DNA of 15,379 nucleotides from Candidatus Eiseniibacteriota bacterium. Lineage in GTDB: Bacteria > Joyebacterota > Joyebacteria > Joyebacterales > Joyebacteraceae. A program made the position numbers and the translations under genes. The notes beneath the pieces are model-generated. The model saw nothing but the letters and a program-made list of their open reading frames with translations. It did no database searches and had not been told where the DNA came from. This document shows positions 7,273-13,975 of the stretch, piece by piece (position 1 is the first letter of the stretch; every line of letters begins with the position of its first letter). Location of the stretch: the NCBI GenBank assembly GCA_030639555.1, contig DAOWCM010000018.1, positions 1-15,379 of the forward strand, in the 5' to 3' direction.

Positions 7273-7614
7273 TTGAGGACCATCATCAAGCACGCCAACA
7301 GGCGCCTCTACGACTCGAGTGAGCGCAAGGTCATCACCCTTCTCGGGGTCTCCGAGCTGGTCGTGGGAGGCGAGTCCATCTGTGTCGTGGACAAGGCGTC
7401 CGGGGAGGATATCACGGTGGTCACCCTGCTTCAGTCTCTCCTGGAGCGGCTGAGGAAGCGGTCATCGGAGGGGTTCGGGGGTGAGGACGCCGACCGGCTC
7501 GTCGCCGCGCTGAGGACGGCAATGGCGACGGGCTGCGAAGCCGGTGAGTCGTACGATTCCGAGGCCGAAGCGGGTCACAGAACCGGCGCCGGCACTGCTG
7601 GGAGAGCGGCCTAG
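7273..7614 (+). CDS. PHA-accumulation regulator DNA-binding-domain protein (PhaR N-terminal-like)
   Basis: A 113-residue protein whose first 65 or so residues match the polyhydroxyalkanoate accumulation regulator N-terminal domain. IIKHANRRLYDSSERKVITL (4-23) corresponds to the family hallmark of a basic lead-in followed by NRRLYD, a short spacer and YITL. VVDKASGEDITVVTLLQSLL follows (about 39-58). The rest (about 70-113) is short, polar and acidic, and lacks the C-terminal repeats of true PhaR that sense PHB granules, so its ligand may differ. The TTG start has GAGGGA (7259-7264) 8 bases upstream. It has its own promoter and a palindrome at the start site, suggesting autoregulation. No PHA synthase, depolymerase or phasin gene is in the window. 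The domain call is confident; a role in PHA metabolism is not established. Confidence 0.82.
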   Translation: MRTIIKHANRRLYDSSERKVITLLGVSELVVGGESICVVDKASGEDITVVTLLQSLLERLRKRSSEGFGGEDADRLVAALRTAMATGCEAGESYDSEAEAGHRTGAGTAGRAA

Positions 7615-7658
7615 CGACGTCGCGGCTTAGGCGTCCACGCGGGCCTTCAGGGGAGCAT

Positions 7659-9929
7659 GTGAACGAGACGAGAGACACAAGCAGCAAAGGCCTCCTGAAT
7701 CTCTTCAGGGACAGAAACTTCTCGCTCCTGTGGGCGAGCACGGTCGCCTCGCAGCTGGGTGACCACCTCAATCTCATGGCCCTCACGGCTCTGATCTTCT
7801 CCATGAGCGCCGGCGCGATCAAGGGTCTCGAGTTCTCGAAGATCCTCCTCCTTGCCAGTGCTCCCGTGCTCATCTTCGGTCCGATCTCAGGCGTCTACGC
7901 GGACCGGCTCTCGCGTAAGAAGATGATGATAGTCTCGGACGTGCTGCGAGCGCTGCTGGTTGCGAGCATACCGTTCGTTGCCCGTTCGATGATCTCTGTC
8001 TATGTGATTCTCTTCATCGTGTTCACCGTCAACCGCTTCCACCTCTCGGCCAAGTCGGCGGCGATCCCTCAGATCGTTGAGGCCGACAGGCTTCTCGCCG
8101 CGAACTCCCTTCTGAACGTGGCCATGATGGCGGCCATCGTGTTGGGTCCGTGGGGTGGCGGGCTCCTGGTGGCGCGGTTCGGCTTCACGGCCGGATTCCT
8201 CGCCGACTCGGGCACGTACGTCATATCCGCGGTGTTCGTAACCTTCATCACGTTGAAGAGCATGTCCGAGATGAGGAAGGCGCGCCAGGCGGAGCACGCG
8301 GCGCTGCGGCACGCGCTCGGCGAGACGGCCAGGCAGACCCTGAGGGCGCACTCGCGCGCTGAGCTGGCCGGAGGCGCGGCGAAGCTGGGCCGGGAGATCG
8401 CGGCTCCTCTGGAAGAGGAGGTTGAGGTCATCGGGTCCGCCTACCATCGCCTCATGGCCGATCTCAAGGACGGCGTGGCGCAGATGCGGGGCAACCGAGT
8501 GGTCGTCTACTCCACCGTTTCCTTCTCCGCCGTCATGCTGGTCGCCGGGTTCGTGCTTATCGCGTGTCCGGTGCTCGTGCGCAACGAGTTCGGACTCGGA
8601 GCGGCCGACGTGGGGATGCTGTTCTCCGTCGGCGGCGTCGGCATGCTGCTGGGCTCGCTCGTGGTAGGCAAGTTCCTCCAAAGGACTCAGCGGCGGGCGA
8701 TCATCACGGTCAGCTTTCTCGCGTCCGGCGTCGTCATCATGGTTCTTTCGACGGTGGGCTCCATCCCTGTTCTCGGAGCATGGATATTCGTGCTGGGTCT
8801 GCTCATTGCGCCGACGATGGTCACCTGCGACACGATCCTCCAGGAGAATATGCCGGCTGAGGTTGTTGGAAAGGCCTTCGGGTTTCGCGAGATGGTCAGC
8901 AAGGCGGCGTTCGGCGTGGCAGGTATCGCTTCGGGTATCATCGTCGACATCATAGGCCCGAGGAGCCTCCTGGTGGTTCTCGGAGCGGCGGCCGTCGTGT
9001 ACTCCGCGCTCTCGCTGGTTCTCCTCGCGGACACGTCCAAGCTCAATCTGCTCAACGCCTACCCGCTGCTCAGGGCGGGCTCGGTGCTGGCTGCAAATCT
9101 GCCGCGGAGGATGAGTTACTGGCTGGCCTCGGTGCTCTCCGGCATTGCCTTCATCGTGATGCCCGACAAGCGGCGGGTGGCCAGCGAGAACGTGTCACGC
9201 GTGATAGGGAGGCCTCCGGAGAGCCCGGAGGTCAGGGCGCTGGCCAGGCAGATGTTCCGAAGCTACGCCCTCTACTGGGCCGACTTCTTCGGGCTGAACG
9301 GGAGGACCCGCGGCAAGGTGCATGAGATCGTGCGCACCGAGGGGCTCGAGCATCTGAAGGAAGCGCTCCGCGGTGGTAGGGGCGCGCTCCTGGTGACGGC
9401 GCACCTGGGCAACTGGGACATGGGCGGCGCGGCCCTGGTGGAGACCGGCGAGCTGCCCGTGCTCTCCGCTATCGTGGAGCCGGTCACGCAGAGAGCGTCC
9501 GAAAGGTCTGTCACCTCCATGCGTGAGCGGCGCGGCATCAAGGTCATCCCGCTCGGGAGGCCGTTAGGGATAGCCCGGGCCCTCAGGCGGAATGAGGTGG
9601 TCCTTGTGGTCGGCGAGCGTCTGATCGACGGCGACGGTATCGAGGTCGAGTTCTTCGGTGAGAAGACCCTGTTTCCCAGGGGAGCGGCGTACTGGTCCGC
9701 GAAGCTCGGGGCTCCGATAGTGCCCGCGTTCTGTATCCGTCAGCCCGACGGCACCTTCGTGAGCCACATCGAGGCCCCGCTTGCGGCCGCGGTCGAGGAA
9801 GACGGGGAGTTCGATGAAGCGGTACACACTCAGCAACTGGCCAACATCATCGAGAACTACATTGCCCGCTACCCGGAGCAGTGGTGCATGTTGCAGCCCA
9901 TCTGGGGCAACGCGGGAGGACGCTCTTGA
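7659..9929 (+). CDS. MFS transporter fused to an LpxL/HtrB/PatA-type lipid acyltransferase
   Basis: A 756-residue two-domain membrane protein. Residues about 13-456 are a major facilitator transporter: the motif-A loop GVYADRLSRKK (78-88), six helices, a long cytoplasmic charged loop (about 201-280), then six more helices. Residues about 468-750 are an acyltransferase of the bacterial lipid A/PatA family, with the catalytic HLGNWD (582-587, HX4D). RGAAYWSAKLGAPIVPAF (674-691) and QWCMLQPIW near the end are also family-like. LplT-Aas-type fusions pair an MFS flippase with a PlsC-type acyltransferase; here the enzyme belongs to a different family. The GTG start has GGGGAG (7650-7655) close upstream; an ATG two bases earlier is out of frame and stops at once. 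The stop overlaps the start of the PimA-like gene. I infer acylation of a glycolipid, with the MFS half moving the lipid or a precursor. Confidence 0.88.
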   Translation: MNETRDTSSKGLLNLFRDRNFSLLWASTVASQLGDHLNLMALTALIFSMSAGAIKGLEFSKILLLASAPVLIFGPISGVYADRLSRKKMMIVSDVLRALLVASIPFVARSMISVYVILFIVFTVNRFHLSAKSAAIPQIVEADRLLAANSLLNVAMMAAIVLGPWGGGLLVARFGFTAGFLADSGTYVISAVFVTFITLKSMSEMRKARQAEHAALRHALGETARQTLRAHSRAELAGGAAKLGREIAAPLEEEVEVIGSAYHRLMADLKDGVAQMRGNRVVVYSTVSFSAVMLVAGFVLIACPVLVRNEFGLGAADVGMLFSVGGVGMLLGSLVVGKFLQRTQRRAIITVSFLASGVVIMVLSTVGSIPVLGAWIFVLGLLIAPTMVTCDTILQENMPAEVVGKAFGFREMVSKAAFGVAGIASGIIVDIIGPRSLLVVLGAAAVVYSALSLVLLADTSKLNLLNAYPLLRAGSVLAANLPRRMSYWLASVLSGIAFIVMPDKRRVASENVSRVIGRPPESPEVRALARQMFRSYALYWADFFGLNGRTRGKVHEIVRTEGLEHLKEALRGGRGALLVTAHLGNWDMGGAALVETGELPVLSAIVEPVTQRASERSVTSMRERRGIKVIPLGRPLGIARALRRNEVVLVVGERLIDGDGIEVEFFGEKTLFPRGAAYWSAKLGAPIVPAFCIRQPDGTFVSHIEAPLAAAVEEDGEFDEAVHTQQLANIIENYIARYPEQWCMLQPIWGNAGGRS

Positions 9930-11110
9930 AGATAGGCATTGTCACAACGACCTACCATCCCTATCCGGGCGGCGTGCCCGAGCATGTTTACCACATCTGC
10001 GTCGAGCTCGGCCGTCTGGGGCACGACGTCCGCGTTGTGACCACGCACTTCGGTTCGGGCCGGGCGCCGAACGAGGAACAGGTCATAAGGATCGGGCGCT
10101 CGGTGCCGGTTCCCGCGAACGGTTCCATCTGCCCCGTGGCCGTCGACGTGCGCATGAGAGGAAAGGTGCGCAGGATGCTTCTGGCGGAGCGGTTCGATGT
10201 CCTGCACCTGCACGAGCCGCTCATGCCGGCGCTGTGCCTGGCCGTCCTGGCCGAAGCGGAAGTTCCCGTAGTGGGTACGTTCCACGCGAACAACGAAGGA
10301 GCCCTGGGCTACAGGTTGTTCGGCGCTCTCCTTGATAAGTACTTCGACAAGCTGGACGCGAGGGTAGCCGTGTCCGCTGCGGCCGCGCGGACGGTCTCCA
10401 GGCACTTCGGCGGCGAGTACACGATCATCCCTAACGGGGTGGACATCGAGAGATTCTCGACTACCGCTCCCGCTCACGACGAAGGGACCTTCACCATCCT
10501 GTTCGTCGGGCGGCTGGAGCCGCGCAAGGGTGCGAAGTTCCTGCTGAGGGCGATGCCTCGCATTCTGCGGGAGGTTCCCCGGGCACGTCTGGTCGTCGTT
10601 GGGAGCGGACCCATGTCCGGCTACTACCGGTCGCACCTACCGGACGGCCTGGAGGACCGCGTCGTGTTCGCCGGACGCGTGTCCGGAGATGCTCTCACCC
10701 GGTACTACGCCGAGGCGGACGTGTTCTGCTCGCCGGCCATGGGTGGGGAGAGCTTCGGGATAGTCCTGATCGAGGCGATGGCCGCCGGCGCGGCAGTTGT
10801 CGCGTCCGACATCGCGGGCTACAGGGACGTGGTGAAGGACGGAGCAACCGGCCTTCTGGTGAGCCGGGGTGACCCGGATTCCATAGCTGCGGCCATAGTC
10901 AGACTGGCTCGCGACGGTGAACTCAGACGGCGTCTGGTCGAATCCGCCGGGACCGAAGTGCGTCAGTATTCCTGGGATCGAGTCACCGCGCGGATTCTCG
11001 ACATCTACGAATCCGTGGTCGACGGCAGGGCGGCGGATCCCGGCGAACACGGTGAACCTGTCGTCGAAACCGAACAGAGCGAGGAAGGAGTCGAACTCGA
11101 CGTAATCTGA
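9926..11110 (+). CDS. GT4-family glycosyltransferase, PimA-like
   Basis: A 394-residue GT-B fold enzyme that would transfer a sugar from a nucleotide donor to a lipid acceptor. The N-terminal half has YHPYPGGVPEHVYHICVELG (10-29), HLHEP (94-98) and GTFHAN (117-122). The donor half has NGVD (170-173), GRLEPRKG (195-202) and GGESFGIVLIEAMAAG (273-288) with the EX7E pair E275/E283. By recall, order and wording resemble mycobacterial PimA, the GDP-mannose:phosphatidylinositol mannosyltransferase, though GT4 members with other acceptors look related. A charged tail (365-394) is extra. I choose the TTG at 9926: GGGAGGA (9914-9920) lies 5 bases upstream and MKIGIV starts the first Rossmann strand; the frame is open to 9881 but that is inside the fusion gene. 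The TTGA overlap indicates coupled translation with the acyltransferase. Confidence 0.9.
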   Translation: MKIGIVTTTYHPYPGGVPEHVYHICVELGRLGHDVRVVTTHFGSGRAPNEEQVIRIGRSVPVPANGSICPVAVDVRMRGKVRRMLLAERFDVLHLHEPLMPALCLAVLAEAEVPVVGTFHANNEGALGYRLFGALLDKYFDKLDARVAVSAAAARTVSRHFGGEYTIIPNGVDIERFSTTAPAHDEGTFTILFVGRLEPRKGAKFLLRAMPRILREVPRARLVVVGSGPMSGYYRSHLPDGLEDRVVFAGRVSGDALTRYYAEADVFCSPAMGGESFGIVLIEAMAAGAAVVASDIAGYRDVVKDGATGLLVSRGDPDSIAAAIVRLARDGELRRRLVESAGTEVRQYSWDRVTARILDIYESVVDGRAADPGEHGEPVVETEQSEEGVELDVI

Positions 11111-11283
11111 GCGCGACGGTATTCAGGTACCAAGGAGTACGATGGAAAAAGGACTCGCAACGAGTCCGGTTGGTCAGGTACTCCAGATACAACGCCGGCC
11201 TCACGGAGCCGCATTCGGGTACGCACCTCGCGCAGAGGGCGGTCGGGGTCGTATTGGGTTGTTGGGCAAAGGAGGGGTGAATC
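11111..11283 (+). other. Leader region upstream of the XRE-cupin regulator
   Basis: This 173-base gap holds a perfect hairpin (11151-11167), a possible small ORF from 11142, and the strong SD AAAGGAGG (11268-11275) of the regulator. I could not find a convincing -35/-10 pair. The regulator may be transcribed from a promoter here or by read-through from the glycosyltransferase gene. Confidence 0.4.
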
Positions 11284-11336
11284 ATGTTGGACAAAGCGGA
11301 GCTCGGCAGAAGGGTCAAGCTCGAGCGTCTGGCTAA
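11142..11336 (+). CDS. Possible small leader ORF, 64 codons (doubtful)
   Basis: An ATG at 11142 follows AAGGAG (11132-11137) by 4 bases, a good ribosome site. The reading frame runs 64 codons and overlaps the first 53 bases of the XRE gene in another frame. The product is basic and Gly/Arg-rich, with no recognisable domain, signal or membrane segment, and looks like untuned high-GC sequence after the first few codons. A perfect hairpin lies within codons 4-9. It could be a short regulatory upstream ORF whose translation affects the regulator gene, or a chance ORF. I see no independent evidence for a functional product. Confidence 0.25.
   Translation: MEKGLATSPVGQVLQIQRRPHGAAFGYAPRAEGGRGRIGLLGKGGVNHVGQSGARQKGQARASG
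11151..11167 (-). terminator. Perfect 7-bp hairpin with T-tract on the - strand
   Basis: GGACTCG (11151-11157) and CGAGTCC (11161-11167) flank a 3-base loop. An A-run (11146-11150) precedes it on the + strand, so read on the - strand the stem is followed by five T residues, the form of an intrinsic terminator. No - strand gene adjoins it, so it may block antisense transcription. As double-stranded DNA the 17-bp dyad could equally be an operator for the XRE regulator downstream. Confidence 0.45.
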
Positions 11337-11853
11337 GAGCATGACGCTCAAGCAGGTGGCGGATTCCTCGGGCATGTCGCCCACGCACATTTCGGAGATC
11401 GAGCGCGGCAGGACGTCGCCGACCGTCGGCGCGCTTCTTCGGATAGCCCGGGCGCTCGGCAAGTCTGCGACTTACTTCGTCGAGGACGATGAATTGCCTA
11501 CCGTGTCGATCGTACGTCGGCACGAGCGCCCGCACCGGGCGATACTGGACGGTGACAGGAGTGTCGCAGACGTCGTCTTCCTTACCAAGGGCATCCCCGC
11601 GGGGCGACTGCGCGTCGTCCAGTTCCAGGGCCTGTCTCAGGGAGAGATCGCCGGTCCCGTCCATCAGGGTGAGGAGATTCTGCTGGTTACGACGGGGAAG
11701 ATCCGTGTCACCGTTGGGAGTGAAGATTTCGAGCTCTCGGAGGGCGACTGCATTCAGTTCAAGGGCAGCGCGCCGCACAAGTTCGTAAGTATAGGTGACG
11801 AGCAACCGCAGGCGTTCTGGATCACGGCGTCCGAGGGACTGCTGTCGCCCTAG
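11284..11853 (+). CDS. XRE-family transcriptional regulator with C-terminal cupin domain
   Basis: A 189-residue DNA-binding regulator. The N-terminal HTH (about 6-61) includes LGRRVKLERLAKSMTLKQVA and SSGMSPTHISEIERGRTSP, the usual XRE recognition segment, ending GALLRIARALG. After a short linker the cupin_2 barrel (about 105-183) has GPVHQGEEILLVTTGKIRV and LSEGDCIQFKGSAPHKFVSI. It retains one His (H127) and a later His (H165) but not the double-His HXH motif, so metal binding is uncertain and it may bind a small organic ligand, as in PuuR-type regulators. The ATG has a near-ideal SD (AAAGGAGG, 11268-11275). The hairpin at 11151-11167 is a candidate operator. Its targets are unknown; the neighbouring glycolipid genes and the DUF3160 gene are possible ones by position only. 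Confidence 0.93.
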   Translation: MLDKAELGRRVKLERLAKSMTLKQVADSSGMSPTHISEIERGRTSPTVGALLRIARALGKSATYFVEDDELPTVSIVRRHERPHRAILDGDRSVADVVFLTKGIPAGRLRVVQFQGLSQGEIAGPVHQGEEILLVTTGKIRVTVGSEDFELSEGDCIQFKGSAPHKFVSIGDEQPQAFWITASEGLLSP

Positions 11854-11944
11854 CCGGAAGATCGAAATCGAAGCTGCCAGGGAGCACGGGCGGGCGGTTC
11901 CCGCGCCTGTCCGCATCGATGAAATCTCGGAAGGGGGTTCGAGC

Positions 11945-13909
11945 GTGGCACCACCTCGCAATCCGCATTCCCGGCTGCTCGCGATAGTACCCGTGGCGCT
12001 CGTTCTCATTGCCGTCATGATCTCCACGACGGCCGCCCGGGCTACGGGTCCGACCGTCGATGAGCTGGGACTGTCGGCCGAGGCGCGTCGGCAGCTCTCG
12101 GAACACGGCTTCGTCGTGGTGCCGGGTGGGAGCGGGGATTTCCCCGAGACCTACGCCGCTCTTGCGGAGCGCGACCTGCCCGTATTCGTTACGTCCGACT
12201 CGGTCCTTCGCGTCGCCGACCTTCTGATAGACAGAATCCTCCGGACCATCGAGGAAGTCTATCTCTATGACAGGCTGTGGCAGCTGTCGCGCGAGATGGT
12301 GCGGCTTCTGGAAGACGACTACCTGCGTTCGAAAGACGCGATGGTCAAGGACGCCGCCCGGCGTGATCTCGCCTTCTTCGCCGTCGGGCTGAGTCTGCTC
12401 GACGCTGACTACTTCCCACCCGAATCCGTCCGGGGCCTGGTCGAGCGCGAGCTCGAGCTTATCGAGGACGCCGACCGGCTGGTCATCTCCCCGATCATGG
12501 GTCGGACCCCTCTCGATCAGGTGGTCGGTCCGGGTGAGGACTACACGCGCTACGTTCCCACCGGCCACTACGCTTCGGACGAGCGTCTCGGGCGGTACTA
12601 CCGAGCGCTCACCTGGTACAGCAGGATGGCGTTCGCGCTTCCCGAGAGGCCCGTCGAGGACTACACGCTGACGGTGCAGGCTCTGCTCGTCGTCAGAGCT
12701 CTCGGGAGAGAGGCGGGGGAGTGGTTCGAGCTGTGGGAGCGTATCAACTACCCGCTGACCTTCTACTACGGTGGAGCGGGAGACCCGACAGTCGCGGACT
12801 ACATGGAGCTGGCCGACGAAGTGTTCGGTCGCGAGTTCGAGCGGGACACCGCCGCGACCGAGTCGCTGCTCATTGTGTTCGTTGACAGGGTCTCCGAGAT
12901 GGCCCCCGCTCACGTCCAGACGCATGAACTGCGCGGTATGCGGTTTCTGCCCAGGGATTTCCCTCCGGCGACCAACTACTTCGGTCTTCTTGCGGGCGGC
13001 GAGGACAGGCCTCTTCCTACCTCGCTCGATATCCTGTCGCTCCTGGGGTCGTCCGCGGCGCGGTCGCTGCTCGATGAGAGCGACGTGTTCGACGACAGCG
13101 TGTATCGTCGGACGCACGAGTCCATCGAGCGCGAGCTGGAGACGCTGACGTACGGGGACTGGACGCGTGACCTCTACTGGGGCTGGCTTCACTGCCTGGC
13201 GGAGCTCCAGCTTCCCCCCTCGGGCAAGGCTCCTGGGTTCGTGGCGAGTCCGGCCTGGGGCTTCAAGGAGCTGTCAACCGGAAGTGCAGCCTGGGCGGGC
13301 ATCCGGTACCAGGCCGCGGAGGCAGTGCTGTCCCGAAGGTCAGGCCGCCGGCCGGCCGGCGCCGCCGGGGTCCCCGTGCTGGTGGAGCCCTACCCCGGGC
13401 TGTACTCGCGGCTCGGAGAACTCATCGAGAACCTGAGGGACCGCCTGTGGGAGCACTACCTGCTGGACGACACTATCGACGACCACATGTCCGAGTTGAT
13501 CGACTTCCTGAAGTTGCTCGAGCGGGCGTCGAAGGGAATGCTGGCGGACGGTACGCCTCCTCCTGAGGTGGCGGCCGCGCTCTCCGACTACGCGCGGGTC
13601 CTCGGGCGTCTGGCAGGCCGCGAGGCGATGCGCATGCCAGGCGAACACTCGTGCGTTCTGCTATCTGACGTGGCATACGAAGACCTGGACACCGGTCGGA
13701 TCCTGCAGAACGCGGTCGGTACTCCCGACATCATCTACGTTGTGGCGGACCTGGGCGAGGGCGAGACCGTCTTCGCCGGCGCCGTCCACTCCTTCTTTGA
13801 GATGGAGCTCTCGGGCCGCGAGGAGCTGGAGGCGGTGGGGTGGCCGTCCATTCTGCGATCGTGTCCCGTGAACCGTCCCTACTGGGTGAGCAACTTCATC
13901 GCGGAGTAG
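11945..13909 (+). CDS. Exported DUF3160-family protein
   Basis: A 654-residue secreted protein of the DUF3160 family, whose function is not known. It starts with a basic segment and a hydrophobic stretch RLLAIVPVALVLIAVMI ending in ARA, a credible signal peptide (cleavage near residue 32-34). The family shows in AALAERDLPVFVTSDSVLR near the N terminus, then NYFGLLAGGEDRPLPTSLDI and LGSSAARSLLDESD mid-protein. VEPYPGLYSRL and a C-terminal block with ILQNAVGTPDIIYVVADLG then GAVHSFFEMEL complete the match. Sequence is helix-rich and acidic. The frame stays open upstream to 11795 inside the XRE gene. I choose GTG 11945 because GGAAGGGGG (11929-11937) is 7 bases upstream and the signal peptide starts there. 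It lies 91 bases after the regulator, so co-transcription is plausible. Confidence 0.87.
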   Translation: MAPPRNPHSRLLAIVPVALVLIAVMISTTAARATGPTVDELGLSAEARRQLSEHGFVVVPGGSGDFPETYAALAERDLPVFVTSDSVLRVADLLIDRILRTIEEVYLYDRLWQLSREMVRLLEDDYLRSKDAMVKDAARRDLAFFAVGLSLLDADYFPPESVRGLVERELELIEDADRLVISPIMGRTPLDQVVGPGEDYTRYVPTGHYASDERLGRYYRALTWYSRMAFALPERPVEDYTLTVQALLVVRALGREAGEWFELWERINYPLTFYYGGAGDPTVADYMELADEVFGREFERDTAATESLLIVFVDRVSEMAPAHVQTHELRGMRFLPRDFPPATNYFGLLAGGEDRPLPTSLDILSLLGSSAARSLLDESDVFDDSVYRRTHESIERELETLTYGDWTRDLYWGWLHCLAELQLPPSGKAPGFVASPAWGFKELSTGSAAWAGIRYQAAEAVLSRRSGRRPAGAAGVPVLVEPYPGLYSRLGELIENLRDRLWEHYLLDDTIDDHMSELIDFLKLLERASKGMLADGTPPPEVAAALSDYARVLGRLAGREAMRMPGEHSCVLLSDVAYEDLDTGRILQNAVGTPDIIYVVADLGEGETVFAGAVHSFFEMELSGREELEAVGWPSILRSCPVNRPYWVSNFIAE

Positions 13910-13975
13910 CGGTGGGGGATGCAAGCCTAAGTCGGGGGCATCTGAATCGGGGCCGGCCCGGGCGACGCCGGTGGC
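13910..13975. other. Convergent intergenic gap
   Basis: Sixty-six bases separate the DUF3160 gene from the - strand ABC permease that faces it. GATGC (13918-13922) can pair with GCATC (13938-13942) over a 15-base loop, and CCGGC with GCCGG lie just downstream. Neither stem has a T-tract, so a Rho-independent terminator is not clear. Confidence 0.35.

Noticed and set aside
7887..8681. Long - strand ORF opposite the MFS domain
   Set aside because: Charged low-complexity product with no motif; the + strand MFS domain is convincing.
11795..11944. N-terminal extension of the DUF3160 protein into the XRE gene
   Set aside because: It would place about 50 polar residues before a good signal peptide and overlap the regulator. 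The GTG at 11945 has its own SD.
13340..13375. GC-rich repetitive stretch (runs of GGCCGGCC) inside the DUF3160 gene
   Set aside because: The reading frame continues cleanly into a conserved block, so it is ordinary codon-level GC richness, not an inserted repeat.
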